From NCBI GenBank assembly GCA_013822725.1, contig PNKX01000010.1, positions 124,001 through 188,000 on the forward strand: DNA of 64,000 nt, in the 5' to 3' direction. A program made the position numbers and the translations under genes. Numbering within the stretch: the stretch's first letter is position 1; every line of letters starts with the position of its first letter. The notes under the pieces were generated by a model. That model did no database searches, had not been told where the DNA came from, and was given only the letters and a program-made list of their open reading frames with translations. This document shows positions 56,080-64,000 of this stretch, in pieces. The DNA is from Pirellula sp. Its GTDB lineage: Bacteria > Planctomycetota > Planctomycetia > Pirellulales > Lacipirellulaceae.

Positions 56080-57756
56080 CTATTCGACGGCAGTGGCCGT
56101 CGATCGAGCGCTCGCCGATGCGGGCGAACTGCTCGCACGATTGTTTGAGTTTTCAGTAAGCGAACGGTCTTCGCCGGCAATGCGAATTCGCATGCCAGGC
56201 GCCAGCGACTCGCGACCGCCGACGATGAGCTTGGACGTCGGATCGAGTCCCGAAGTGATCTCGACGAGTTGATCCGTGCCGGCGCGGCCAAGCTCGACTT
56301 GCTTACGCTCCGCGGCGCCTTCCTCCAGGTTGGCTACCCAGATCGATGCGACGCCCTCGTCGTCGGCGACCAACGAGCGCGGAACCAAGAGGCGCAGCGG
56401 ATCGTTGCCGGCAGTTTCGGCGCTTACAGGTTGAGAGGCGGCCATGAACGTGACCTGGCCCAGCATTTCCGGCGTGATCACCTGCGGCGGATCATTGATC
56501 GCGACCTTCACTTGCAGCGTGTTCTTTTGGATGTCGGCTCGCGTCGTCAGCCACAGCACTCGCCCCATCAGCGGCGACTTGATGGAGGCCGTCTCGATGG
56601 TGACCGGCTGACCGATCTGGACCTGCGGCACGTCTTCCAGACGGACGTCGACGCGCACCTGCAGACGCTTCGGATCGTAGAGCGTGGCGACCGTGCTGGA
56701 AGTTTGCTCCGAGAGGGGATCCATGCCTGCTAGCCGCTTTCCAGGTCGAGCGTCGATCGTGAGGATCCGACCCGCAATCGGGGCGCGAACGACCATCCGC
56801 TCCAGGTTCAGCTGTGCCACGTCAACGGCCAGCTGCGCTTGATCCTGGCGGGCTTTCGACGCTGCGACTTTGGCTGCGGCGGCCGCGACCGCTCGTTTGG
56901 GCTCAGTCATCAGCTCAAGTTGTTGCCGCAACGCGTCGCGCTTACGACTCAGCGCTTCGAGCTGTTCATGCAGCGTTGGTTGTCGCGCCTGGAGTTCAGC
57001 GAGAGCCCCTTCAGCCATGGCGAGTTCCGACGCCGCCTCGCGCAGCACGCGCCCCGCGACGGCTTCGCCAGCCTGCTTTTTGCGGGCCAGGTTCTCTTCC
57101 GCCAGCCGCCGTCGACTGTTGGCGGCCTCAATAGCGAACGGTAAGTTCCCGAGCGTGAGCGTCGTTTCGGCGAGTAGTGATTCGGATTCCGCGAGCGCGG
57201 CCTTCAATTCATTCGGATTCTCCAGCGTCGCCTGTGCCGCCGTGAAGACAGCCTCGGCATTCTGTGCGTCCGCCTCGCTCAAGCGCAAATTCGCCTCGGC
57301 CTGACGCAGGGCAATCCTGGCGTCGGAGTCGATGAGCTTGGCAATCGGCGCACCCTTTTCCACGAGTTGGCCTTCGACCGCCAACATCTCCTCGACGACG
57401 CCCGACGCGAGCGCGGAGGCGACGACTGCTGAGGGCTGGGGTTCGATCCAGCCCGCGGCTTGGAACAGCGGCGTCCCCTCCTGTTGCACTTCGGCCCGCG
57501 TCACAATGACTGGCGTGACGGTGACCACATGCGCCGGCAGAAAACTATCGCGGGCGGCCCAGCTGAACAGTCCGCCGAACGCCCCAAGTATGGCCAACGG
57601 GACGGCGTAGCGAGAAATCCAACGCCGCCGCACGCGCAGCGGCGTCGCTGCTGCGGGCTTCCGCTGCGTGGCGAGTTGGCTTAAGTCGACCTCTGACTTC
57701 AGAGACGATTCGCCGGCTTCGAGTTTTTGTGGTTTGCTGCTCACCGCATACGCCAA
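56080..57756 (-). CDS. HlyD/MacA-type periplasmic adaptor
   Basis: 558 residues if started at TTG 57756; a GTG at 57744 is an alternative. One membrane helix (YAVPLAILGAFGGLFSWAAR, about 51-70). A biotinyl-lipoyl-like half (AAGWIEPQPSAVVASALASG, AVEGQLVEKGAPIAKLIDSD), a long coiled-coil hairpin (about 150-320) and a second lipoyl half plus beta-barrel (VRAPIAGRILTIDARPGKRL, PVTIETASIKSPLMGRVLW) follow. It joins ABC pump to the TolC-like channel. The coiled coil is long, as in TolC-docking adaptors. Confidence 0.9.
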   Translation of the reverse strand: MAYAVSSKPQKLEAGESSLKSEVDLSQLATQRKPAAATPLRVRRRWISRYAVPLAILGAFGGLFSWAARDSFLPAHVVTVTPVIVTRAEVQQEGTPLFQAAGWIEPQPSAVVASALASGVVEEMLAVEGQLVEKGAPIAKLIDSDARIALRQAEANLRLSEADAQNAEAVFTAAQATLENPNELKAALAESESLLAETTLTLGNLPFAIEAANSRRRLAEENLARKKQAGEAVAGRVLREAASELAMAEGALAELQARQPTLHEQLEALSRKRDALRQQLELMTEPKRAVAAAAAKVAASKARQDQAQLAVDVAQLNLERMVVRAPIAGRILTIDARPGKRLAGMDPLSEQTSSTVATLYDPKRLQVRVDVRLEDVPQVQIGQPVTIETASIKSPLMGRVLWLTTRADIQKNTLQVKVAINDPPQVITPEMLGQVTFMAASQPVSAETAGNDPLRLLVPRSLVADDEGVASIWVANLEEGAAERKQVELGRAGTDQLVEITSGLDPTSKLIVGGRESLAPGMRIRIAGEDRSLTENSNNRASSSPASASARSTATAVE

Positions 57757-57762
57757 TTGGTA

Positions 57763-58929
57763 CTAGATTGCTTTGATGGCCTCGACGACAGGCAATCGCA
57801 TCGCCTTGGCCGCCGGCGGGATGGCGCCGACGACTCCCAGGATCACTGCCGTGCCGCACGCGAGGGCGATGCCGACGCTGTCGACGCGCAGCATGAACGC
57901 TCCCATCGTGAAGCGGACCGCCGCCCCGTTGACGAAGAGCAACCCGAGCAAGCACGCCGCGAGCGCCCCGCCGCAGGCGAGAAGCGTCGCTTCCTGAATC
58001 AGCGTGAGCAGAATCGCGCGACGTCGATAGCCAATCGCCTGCAACGTCGCCAGTTCGCGAATCCTCCCCACGACGGCGCCGTACATCGTGTTCAAGCCAG
58101 CGAAGACGCCCGAACCGGCCACCAGACCGACGACCACCCATCCCAGCATCCGCACTGGCCGATAGTGCTTCTGCAGGTCGGCGTAGTAGGCCGTTTCCGA
58201 TATGGCCTTCAGCTCCAGGTCGATACGCTCACGGCAGAAGAGATCGACGTCGGCCACCGCATCGGCCGAGTTCATCCCCACCGCAACCAGACTAATATCT
58301 TGTCGCTTCAGCGCTGATTGCAGGTCGGCCAGTGGCGCCCACACCTCCGATTCGAACGCCGCCCCCCCCGCCGCAAAGACGCCGCTGATCCTCCATTGAC
58401 GCCCATCGAACTGAATCGACGCACCGGGTGCAAGCAACTCTTTCTCGCAGCCGAGCTTCGAGTGAGCGAGCCGGCCGACGAGGACTTCGCCAGCGGCAGG
58501 CCACGCTCCTTCGAGGATTTGCACTTGTTGTCGAACCAATGGGGCGGAAGTCGTCACTCCGCGGACTAATCCAAGCCCTTCGCTGCCGTGCTCCCCGACG
58601 GTGATACGCGTCCCCAAATACAATTCGGGTGACACGTACTTAACGCCCTGTTGTTGCCGCACGCCAGCGACGCTCGCGGCAAGCAACGACGGGGTTCGCG
58701 CCGGGATCGCCGAGTTCTCGATATCGGCTCCTGACGACAGCGCGTAAACCAGGACGACATTAGGTTGACCCGTGGCGGCGAGCGATGCCTCCAGGCCGCG
58801 AATAAAAGCGACGACGACCAACACCAACAGGACGACGATCGAAAGCCCCCCGAGCGTCAGCGCGCTACGGGAGGGCCGGCGAAACAAGTTTCGCACGCCG
58901 TAGTCCCAAGGTAGTAACTTACTCGCCAT
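57763..58929 (-). CDS. ABC transporter permease, FtsX/MacB type (first permease)
   Basis: 388 residues. [20 protein letters not shown] then an N-terminal helix, periplasmic domain, and three C-terminal helices with [20 protein letters not shown] and [20 protein letters not shown]. The FtsX family is clear. It stands 32 bases after the lipoprotein gene and six bases before the adaptor start at 57756. Confidence 0.92.
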   Translation of the reverse strand: MASKLLPWDYGVRNLFRRPSRSALTLGGLSIVVLLVLVVVAFIRGLEASLAATGQPNVVLVYALSSGADIENSAIPARTPSLLAASVAGVRQQQGVKYVSPELYLGTRITVGEHGSEGLGLVRGVTTSAPLVRQQVQILEGAWPAAGEVLVGRLAHSKLGCEKELLAPGASIQFDGRQWRISGVFAAGGAAFESEVWAPLADLQSALKRQDISLVAVGMNSADAVADVDLFCRERIDLELKAISETAYYADLQKHYRPVRMLGWVVVGLVAGSGVFAGLNTMYGAVVGRIRELATLQAIGYRRRAILLTLIQEATLLACGGALAACLLGLLFVNGAAVRFTMGAFMLRVDSVGIALACGTAVILGVVGAIPPAAKAMRLPVVEAIKAI

Positions 58930-58961
58930 CGTTTGCGGTTCCTGTTCGAAGCAATCGGCCC

Positions 58962-59492
58962 TTAGCGCCGTACAAAAACGCCCTGAGCCAACACCGTGAA
59001 ATTGCCGCTTTCGTCCTTACTGGCGGTTCCCTGAATGACGACGGTGTCCGCCTCGGTCACGCCCAAGAGCTTTCGCGAGTCGGCCGCCACGAGCTTGCCG
59101 TCGGCGTCGACCACCTTCACCAGCGTGGTGCATTTGCCCCGCTCTTCGGCGCAGCAATCGTCGAGGCAGATTTCGCCCTCCTGACTTTCAGTGCCATCCG
59201 CGACCAGCGCCATCGAAGCGTCCAACAGCGTGAACGCCGCGCGGCCTTCGATCCACGGATTCGCTGCGCCGCCGATGCGACCGACGATCACGAGCGGTTG
59301 GCCATCCTCGGCCGTATCGCGCGCCTCGATGACTCCGATCGCGCCGTCCGGCTCATCGGCGAGCAGAAACTGATCGCCGTTGATGGACGCGGTCGTTGCC
59401 GAGACGGCTGCGTCAGGCGTGGACGAATCGCCGCATCCGCTAAGCCCGGCGGCGAATGCTAGTAGTGCAACGCTGGAAATGACGTATTTCAT
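58962..59492 (-). CDS. Lipoprotein with Cys cluster, operon member
   Basis: 176 residues. Lipobox [10 protein letters not shown] (Cys20). A beta-rich body ([20 protein letters not shown]) holds a clustered [13 protein letters not shown] (about 112-124) that could bind a metal. The end ([20 protein letters not shown]) is OB-fold-like in style. Its start overlaps the HMA gene stop by four bases. It may receive a metal ion from the HMA protein and deliver it to the exporter (inference). Confidence 0.75.
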   Translation of the reverse strand: MKYVISSVALLAFAAGLSGCGDSSTPDAAVSATTASINGDQFLLADEPDGAIGVIEARDTAEDGQPLVIVGRIGGAANPWIEGRAAFTLLDASMALVADGTESQEGEICLDDCCAEERGKCTTLVKVVDADGKLVAADSRKLLGVTEADTVVIQGTASKDESGNFTVLAQGVFVRR

Positions 59493-60166
59493 CGAACCTC
59501 TCCTGGCGACTTCTGGCGGGATGAAAGTTGGTGGGCGGTCGGCTCAATCGTCAAACGACCTTGCGGACCGGTGACCGACAGCGGTTGTTGCTTAGTACGC
59601 TCGACGGCGGCTGCCAGCGCGAGGGGCGACAAGTGGACTCCCTGTTGCGGTTCAAGGACCAACTGGTCGCTGTCGAGGTTGACGACGATCGTCTTCACGC
59701 CGCGCACGCCGCGCAGTTCACGCCCCACGAGTTCGGCGGCGCCGTTGGCTTTGAGATTAGCGACGACAACCACATACGAACCGCTGGCGGCCTTTTCGGC
59801 GTCAGACAGTTGGTTAGGTTTCGCGAACGTATACGTCCCCGTCGCTGCGATGAGCTTCGAAGGACCCCCTTTGCCTTTTTCCACCGCATTCCAGAGCCGT
59901 TCGACCGTCAGTTTGTCGGAAGGCTTGGCAAAGACAGTCACCGTACGGGCGGCAACGTTCGCCTTCACATCGACGACGCCGGGAGCGGTGTAGAGTTGGG
60001 CCGCCACTTTCTTGGCGCAACCGCTGCAACACATGTCATCGGCGGTGATTTCGTAGGTCACGAGATTGGCCGCCGTCGTCGATTGGGCCGCGACGGCCAC
60101 GATCATGGCGGCGGCAAACGCGACGACTGCCACCGGTCTGACGCCTACAAGCGAAAACGAGAGCAT
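59489..60166 (-). CDS. Exported HMA-domain metal-binding protein
   Basis: 225 residues from ATG 60166 (AGGAG 8 bases upstream). Signal peptide to about TTAA. First HMA-type domain: YEITADDMCCSGCAKKVAAQ (about 38-57), with the MxCxxC metal site, then VVDVKANVAARTVTVFAK. A second ferredoxin-like domain (SGSYVVVVANLKANGAAELV, GVRGVKTIVVNLDSDQLVLE) has no Cys and may have lost metal binding. Two HMA folds in one exported protein, placed before a lipoprotein and an ABC exporter, suggest a periplasmic metallochaperone for Cu, Hg or a similar ion. Confidence 0.88.
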   Translation of the reverse strand: MLSFSLVGVRPVAVVAFAAAMIVAVAAQSTTAANLVTYEITADDMCCSGCAKKVAAQLYTAPGVVDVKANVAARTVTVFAKPSDKLTVERLWNAVEKGKGGPSKLIAATGTYTFAKPNQLSDAEKAASGSYVVVVANLKANGAAELVGRELRGVRGVKTIVVNLDSDQLVLEPQQGVHLSPLALAAAVERTKQQPLSVTGPQGRLTIEPTAHQLSSRQKSPGEVR

Positions 60167-60331
60167 ACGGATGACTCCTATGAACTGGGTTCGGGCAGCG
60201 GTTCCACCGCTGAGTTTGGCGCAGCAACGCACCGACAGGCGCGTCGACGGGAGATGACTTCAAGCGCGGGAGGCCGAGTCAAGATGCCGATCTAGAAGGG
60301 CAGAGCGCGAGCGCTCAAACCAAGAATCGAC

Positions 60332-60799
60332 TCAAACCAAAAAGCGACAGAGACGAACGCAAAGGTCAAAGGCTTGATCGGTAGAGTCAACGACCGAGCC
60401 GTCCATCGCTTCGGAAGACGCAGAATCGAGATCGACGGTGACCGTCGGAGTGGCGGAAAAGGTCGTCAAGACATTGACGACCGTGTCCGCTTCAATGGGC
60501 GATGGAGCCTGCTGCGGGGCGCTCGGTTGGCAGCACCAACAGCTCTCAGGGTTCGGACAACTTTCGTGATGGCGTTCGCTAGCAATGCTCTCGCACGGCG
60601 AACATCCAGAATCGCTTGGCTCGCAATGCTCGGCCTTCGAGTTCGAGCAGCAGTCGTCCGAGGGACCCTGACAGCAGTGGCTCTCCGCTTCTGCCGCTGC
60701 CGCGTCCATGCAATCGGTCAACTGGCAGAAGGCGTGCGTTTGATGTCCGCCGTTAAGCAACACGAGCGCCAAGCCGCCGACGGCTACTAAGCGTTTCAT
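60332..60799 (-). CDS. Cys-rich exported protein
   Basis: 155 residues from ATG 60799. Signal peptide to about THAF. Mature region carries about 15 Cys, in pairs such as HCCQ, DCC, GCSPC, SCWCC, and a final LCVRLC. No known family. It is upstream of the HMA gene by 165 bases on the same strand. Metal binding or disulfide scaffolding is plausible. Confidence 0.6.
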   Translation of the reverse strand: MKRLVAVGGLALVLLNGGHQTHAFCQLTDCMDAAAAEAESHCCQGPSDDCCSNSKAEHCEPSDSGCSPCESIASERHHESCPNPESCWCCQPSAPQQAPSPIEADTVVNVLTTFSATPTVTVDLDSASSEAMDGSVVDSTDQAFDLCVRLCRFLV

Positions 60800-60835
60800 G
60801 TTGAGGCGGCGGTAGAACACAGCAGTTCCAATCAT

Positions 60836-61135
60836 GCGACTATCGGGGCGTCACCTTAAACAGGGATCGGTTAAACGCCGCTTATAGCTTAGGTTTTTAA
60901 CTTTTTCGGGGCAAGTAAGGCCCCATTTGCCCAGATTGGCGCGCTCAGGCGCCATCACCCTGGCCGCTCGCGTCATGCTGGCGTGACGCGGGAAAGCATC
61001 AAGGCGACGGGATATGGTGAGAGTTTTTCACGTTCTGAACGTCGATCGATACTTGCCGTGCGGCGGCTGTGGGAAGACCAGCTGGCTGGCCGGCGGCAGT
61101 GAGAGAAGCGTGCTCTCGGCTAGATAGAAAAGAAG
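60836..61135. other. Gap between Cys-rich gene and tRNA fragment
   Basis: No gene recognised. CGCGTCA (60969-60975) and TGACGCG (60984-60990) are perfect 7-base inverted arms. GGGGC/GCCCC at about 60909-60924 is a further hairpin. TTAAAC occurs twice 16 bases apart near 60857-60878, which could be part of the operon's control region. It is chromosomal side DNA if the tRNA scar reading is right. Confidence 0.45.
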
Positions 61136-61177
61136 TGGAGCCAAGGGGGATCGAACCCCTAACCTCTGCCTTGCAAA
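61136..61177 (-). tRNA. 3' fragment of tRNA-Ala(TGC): likely attachment-site scar
   Basis: On the minus strand the sequence runs from anticodon loop TTTGCAA through GGCAG, the T-arm AGGGG TTCGATC CCCCT and the acceptor end GGCTCCA. The 5' half (D-arm and CTGCC partner strand) is missing: TTTGCAA is preceded by GCGAA. This is what remains when an integrase recombines at a tRNA 3' end. No CCA is encoded. Confidence 0.85.
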
Positions 61178-61438
61178 TTCGCTTAAAAACAAGAGGGTTT
61201 TAGCAGTTTCCCTCTGTGATTCTCGGATCATACGCTCAATTGGGGACCGTTGCAATTCATTGCATCGCATTTCATTGATTGCCGCTGATTGCGGTATGAT
61301 GTCGGCGACGCAAAGTGCTCAACCCGGTAGTGATTTTCCGAATCGAACCGACAACCTGTTCCCAATACCGTCTTTGACCCGCTACGCGAGCCACTGTTGC
61401 GTTGGTGTGGCCGGCTTTGGCAATCCCGCGGAGACAAG

Positions 61439-61636
61439 ATGCCCATCAACGAACGCCGCCAGGAGCTTCACCAGATCAAGAACGCGCCGGATGGCCCGAA
61501 CAGAATCTTCGAAATTTACAACCGGCTGCTGGCGCGCGAGAAGATCGTGGGTACGCCTGGCCTGATGAACAACGGCCAGATCGAAGCGATCCTGAAGATT
61601 GAGTTTCCGGAAGGTGAACCGAGCCGGCATGACTGA
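61439..61636 (+). CDS. Small protein of unknown function
   Basis: 65 residues from ATG 61439; GGAG lies five bases upstream. Sequence MPINERRQELHQIKNAPDGP, then GQIEAILKIEFPEGEPSRHD. No family recognised. It is the first gene inside the proposed element beyond the tRNA scar. Confidence 0.5.
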   Translation: MPINERRQELHQIKNAPDGPNRIFEIYNRLLAREKIVGTPGLMNNGQIEAILKIEFPEGEPSRHD

Positions 61637-61751
61637 GGGCTGCTAACTCTTCGCTAACGCCCTCCCACAAACGCGACACGATGGGCACGCCCGCCCCTTG
61701 CAGCGCGTCACGGGCGATTCTGTGCGGTCGTTTTCTGATCCACTTCCGCGA

Positions 61752-62129
61752 ATGATGACATTGCGCCTGTTGCGACCGAGATTCACGCTTCGCGCCATGC
61801 TGGTGGCGATGACGTTGGTCGCCTCTTTCTTATGGTATCACGTCAGTTGGGTCACCCAGCGCCATCAGCTACTCAACAATGGCTCGCTGAGCGTAGTCTC
61901 GGACCAACTAACGCTAGCACCGCCGCCGCTTCAACTCTTTGGAGAGAGCGGATACAGCAAACTTTGGGTACACAGTGACCTATGGCATAGCGAAACAGAA
62001 CGTGCGCGCCTCAGAACCCTATTTCCGGAAGCGGAGTTTAGATCGGGAACGCGATGGCGTTCGATGGCTCCGGCGACCGAGGAGTTTCCTTTTATGCAGC
62101 GACTTGGTCGAAAGACCATCTTTCAATGA
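61752..62129 (+). CDS. Small membrane protein, RFTLR leader family
   Basis: 125 residues from ATG 61752 (or 61755). RPRFTLRAMLVAMTLVASFL (about residues 8-27) is the single-helix leader that precedes many unrelated planctomycete proteins. The rest has no known domain. Its stop overlaps the next leader fragment start (ATGA at 62126). Confidence 0.55.
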   Translation: MMTLRLLRPRFTLRAMLVAMTLVASFLWYHVSWVTQRHQLLNNGSLSVVSDQLTLAPPPLQLFGESGYSKLWVHSDLWHSETERARLRTLFPEAEFRSGTRWRSMAPATEEFPFMQRLGRKTIFQ

Positions 62130-62190
62130 TGCCTCGCCCCCGCTTCACCATCAGGTTGATCCTGGTCGCCATGTTCAACTGCAGCGGCCG
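62126..62190 (+). pseudogene. Truncated second RFTIR leader copy
   Basis: MMPRPRFTIRLILVAMF repeats the leader of the previous gene but then breaks off into sequence (NCSGREMHAS) that does not look like a protein and runs antisense into the reverse transcriptase. It looks like a remnant cut by an insertion or deletion. Confidence 0.35.
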
Positions 62191-62314
62191 AGAAATGCAC
62201 GCGTCACGCCTGGCTACTTTTATTTCTGCGCAAGACGCCAAGAGACGCCGTCGCAATCATCAGCAGACTGCTGGGCTCAGGACCGATCAAAGGTCGCGTA
62301 CATCGAATAAGTGC

Positions 62315-63661
62315 TCATGTAGTTCGCTCGGAAGCAAACGTATGCTGCCGGCGTCGTGCCCACTGATTCTCGACGGTCGCCGCGATCTGCAGGTACCGCT
62401 TGTTCGCCTCTCCCCATGCAAGCTGAATCCATTCAACGCCGCCTTGGACATGGAATCCCGCATCCATCGCGGCTTTCTCAATCTCGCGGCAGATCGCTTC
62501 GCGATCAGCATGCTGGAAACCGGGGGCCAGGTGTTCGACGTGCCCTCGAACGACCTCTTCGACGTGCAGGCACCCGTAATGGCGCTCATGGAGCCTAAGG
62601 AAGGCTTCACGCCGTCGCTGGCTGTAAGCTTGATCCAGTTCAAGACTACCCGAACGGTAGCTTGACGGGCGGATGCTCATCCGGCCATCAACGATCCTCA
62701 GGAAGAATCCTAACCATTCCGCCTCCGACCGCGAGAGATCGTGTATCGCCGTCGTCGCACAGTGCTTCAGGCGGAACCCTGAGGATACGGCTAAATTCGT
62801 CAAGGTATCGTAGCAAGCGTCCAGATCGTCGTCAGCGTTCCCGGCCACGACCAGGTCGTCGGCGTAGCGCAGCAGCGGGACGCGCGGGTGTGCCTTGCGC
62901 CACGGCTGGTGCAACGTTCGATCCAAGTAAATGTTGAGTAGTACAGGCGAGATCGACGCCCCTTGTAGAATACCGCGCTTAGCGGGGGCTTTAGCGAGTT
63001 CCAAACAGAGGTTGCAAACCTCCGGGTTCGGAAGTGCCGAGCCGAGGATGTCACTGAGCTTTTGGCGCGGTATGCAGTCATAGGCTTTTGTCAGATCTTC
63101 GACGATCCAGCGTGATCGCTGCTCCCTCGCAGCAAAGTACGCGGCTGATGCGATCGCTCGCCTTACGCCGCCCCCTGATCCGCAAAATGAATACGGTTCA
63201 GCAGTCAGGTTCAGAATGGGTTCCACAACCTGCGTCAGAGCCCCGGAGACGACCCGGTCGCTCAGCGTCTGGACGTAGATCGTCCGCTTCTCGCGGCTGC
63301 CTGGACGTTTCGGAACCTTATTGGAGAGGAGTTCTCCTTGAGCGTAGTCGCCGCGGCGCAACAGATCCCGCAGCGACCGAACGAACTCCCACTGCCGGGA
63401 CGTCGACATGTCGGTCGGCGCCAGCCTGTCCGATCCCAAGGCGGTACCACCGTGGCTCTCGACATGACGCAACGCGGCCATGAGATTCTCTTCGTCGGTC
63501 ACGAGCGGGATGAGCGCGGCGTGGAGATCAGCGAGGGCACTGCGACGCCCCTTACCGCAGGAACCGCTCACCGTAGCGATGAGGGCTTCGTACCGCCTCA
63601 GGAACTTGCTACGGCGTACGGTTCGGGATGTTACCAGATACAGTTCTTCATGGAGTGACAT
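62315..63661 (-). CDS. Reverse transcriptase, group II intron-like lineage
   Basis: 448 residues. RT blocks: VPKRPGSREKRTIYVQTLSD (RT2-like), RWIVEDLTKAYDCI (Asp189), RGILQGASISPVLLNIYLD (QG motif) and LLRYADDLVVAG (YADD at 266-269), then FRLKHCATTAIH and EWLGFFLRI. The QGxxISPxxxNIYL block is group II-like and differs from the SQ motif of diversity-generating elements. No HNH or maturase X domain is visible after residue 350, and no domain V hairpin was found downstream, so it is not an ordinary group II intron. It may be a group II-like (G2L) or unknown-group/defence-type RT. About 340 bases of structured DNA precede it. Confidence 0.9.
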   Translation of the reverse strand: MSLHEELYLVTSRTVRRSKFLRRYEALIATVSGSCGKGRRSALADLHAALIPLVTDEENLMAALRHVESHGGTALGSDRLAPTDMSTSRQWEFVRSLRDLLRRGDYAQGELLSNKVPKRPGSREKRTIYVQTLSDRVVSGALTQVVEPILNLTAEPYSFCGSGGGVRRAIASAAYFAAREQRSRWIVEDLTKAYDCIPRQKLSDILGSALPNPEVCNLCLELAKAPAKRGILQGASISPVLLNIYLDRTLHQPWRKAHPRVPLLRYADDLVVAGNADDDLDACYDTLTNLAVSSGFRLKHCATTAIHDLSRSEAEWLGFFLRIVDGRMSIRPSSYRSGSLELDQAYSQRRREAFLRLHERHYGCLHVEEVVRGHVEHLAPGFQHADREAICREIEKAAMDAGFHVQGGVEWIQLAWGEANKRYLQIAATVENQWARRRQHTFASERTT

Positions 63662-63684
63662 GATAATTTCACGAAATTTGAAAT

Positions 63685-63720
63685 GGCGGCTGCGTCCGCC
63701 CGGAAGCCGACGCAGCCGCC
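63685..63720. repeat. Perfect 12-base inverted repeat before RT start
   Basis: GGCGGCTGCGTC (63685-63696) and GACGCAGCCGCC (63709-63720) are exact inverted arms around a 12-base loop. Minus-strand RNA would fold into a very stable hairpin just upstream of the RT start codon. Confidence 0.85.
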
Positions 63721-63730
63721 GAAAAACAGT

Positions 63731-63757
63731 AAAAAAAATGGGCAGGCGGAGCCGCCC
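63731..63757 (-). terminator. Terminator-like hairpin inside RT leader
   Basis: On the minus strand GGCGG and CCGCC (63745-63756) form a tight GC stem extended by GGGC/GCCC, followed by CA and eight T (63731-63738). It could end a short RNA transcribed from the right and separate it from the RT message. Confidence 0.6.
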
Positions 63758-64000
63758 GCGCGAAACCCCATAGAGAGAGCCAATACCTTTGGTGGGTAGG
63801 TCCTTCCTCTGGTGCTCGCGTGGTGGCTACGTCACTCCCTGTGTCCGTATGCTGCGCTCAGTGTCTAAGACGCAGGACGTACGCGGGGTGGTGACGCCGA
63901 CTGTATAGGTCGGCCGTATGTCATCGGCGGATGCCGGTATGCATGTAGCGGTCTCCTTTCTTCTGTCGGTGTCGCCGCTTCTCGTTCAAATCATTTCAAG

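Larger units (their letters stand above)
63662..64000 (-). ncRNA. Candidate structured RNA upstream of the reverse transcriptase
   Basis: No reading frame with family signal is seen on either strand. On the minus strand the region contains GCCGAC/GTCGGC (63896-63914), a possible seven-codon leader ORF behind AAAGGAG near 63940-63955, and the terminator-like hairpin at 63731-63757. The perfect 12-base inverted repeat 63685-63720 sits 23 bases before the RT start, with palindrome AATTTC/GAAATT (63665-63678) between. A folded RNA used as RT template or regulator is the natural hypothesis. Confidence 0.45.

Noticed and set aside
61028..61449. Integrase C-terminus near the tRNA scar
   Set aside because: Short minus-strand frames here show no tyrosine-recombinase motif; the integrase is more likely outside the window to the right.
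62129..62315. Group II intron domain V downstream of the RT
   Set aside because: I looked for the AGC-containing 34-base hairpin on the minus strand after the RT stop and did not find it.
62054..62665. 203-codon plus-strand frame overlapping the RT end
   Set aside because: Most of it is antisense to the reverse transcriptase; only the MMPRPRFTIR start has meaning and it is listed as a remnant.
62315..63661. Diversity-generating retroelement
   Set aside because: The RT has QGASISP rather than the SQ-type motif, and no template/variable repeat pair was noticed in the window.

Overview
The window looks like chromosomal DNA of a planctomycete, most likely a Pirellulales/Lacipirellulaceae-type organism. 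The reasons are high GC content, two DUF1559 prepilin-like proteins, many exported proteins that combine an EF-hand/dockerin-like pair (DxNxDGxVDGxDFLxWQ) with a C-terminal PEP-CTERM sorting tail, an LEPR-like surface protein, ECF sigma factors paired with a Ser/Thr kinase or a FecR protein, and the RFTLR leader family. This taxonomic call is inference from protein families, since no rRNA is present.

Layout. 1-6.2 kb (minus strand): a GH95 alpha-fucosidase-like gene cut by the window edge, translationally coupled to a periplasmic sugar-binding protein, then a GH5-like hydrolase and an LEPR-type surface protein. 6.2-9.9 kb: a kinase-TPR protein and an overlapping ECF sigma factor. 10-19 kb (plus strand): GH9 endoglucanase, a LacI regulator behind four palindromic operator-like sites, two paralogous PEP-CTERM proteins, a lipoprotein, a DUF1559 protein and a GH44 endoglucanase/xyloglucanase. 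The glycosidase set fits plant beta-glucan or fucosylated xyloglucan breakdown (inference). 19-29 kb: repeat-rich spacers, a diacylglycerol-kinase-like gene, then the DUF4129/DUF4350/MoxR/DUF58/SpoIIM/RDD cluster and a PilZ protein. 29-36 kb: a DNRLRE-containing glycosidase-like protein, a lipoprotein, DUF1559 and a large PEP-CTERM protein. 36.8-38.8 kb: an ECF sigma/FecR pair. 38.9-45.8 kb: more PEP-CTERM proteins, including one ORF that joins a lysyl-oxidase protein and a second exported protein end to end. 46-52.7 kb: a His-rich glycine-zipper protein, a TerY-like vWA/PP2C/kinase triad and a PQQ dehydrogenase. 52.7-60.8 kb (minus strand): an eight-gene tripartite ABC export operon with HMA and Cys-rich proteins, probably for metal handling.

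Right end. A 3' fragment of tRNA-Ala(TGC) at 61136-61177 looks like an attachment-site scar. Its orientation predicts that everything to its right belongs to an integrated element. That part holds small unknown genes, a broken leader gene and a reverse transcriptase preceded by about 340 bases of structured, apparently non-coding DNA with a terminator-like hairpin. This is the best candidate for an undescribed system, together with the TerY/PP2C/kinase triad and the metal-type exporter.

Dispersed repeats are prominent. Three 89-90 bp BIME-like double hairpins occupy convergent intergenic gaps. Two gaps share an exact 34-base repeat inside or beside large palindromes, and one spacer is dense in TGTCGC/GCGACA.
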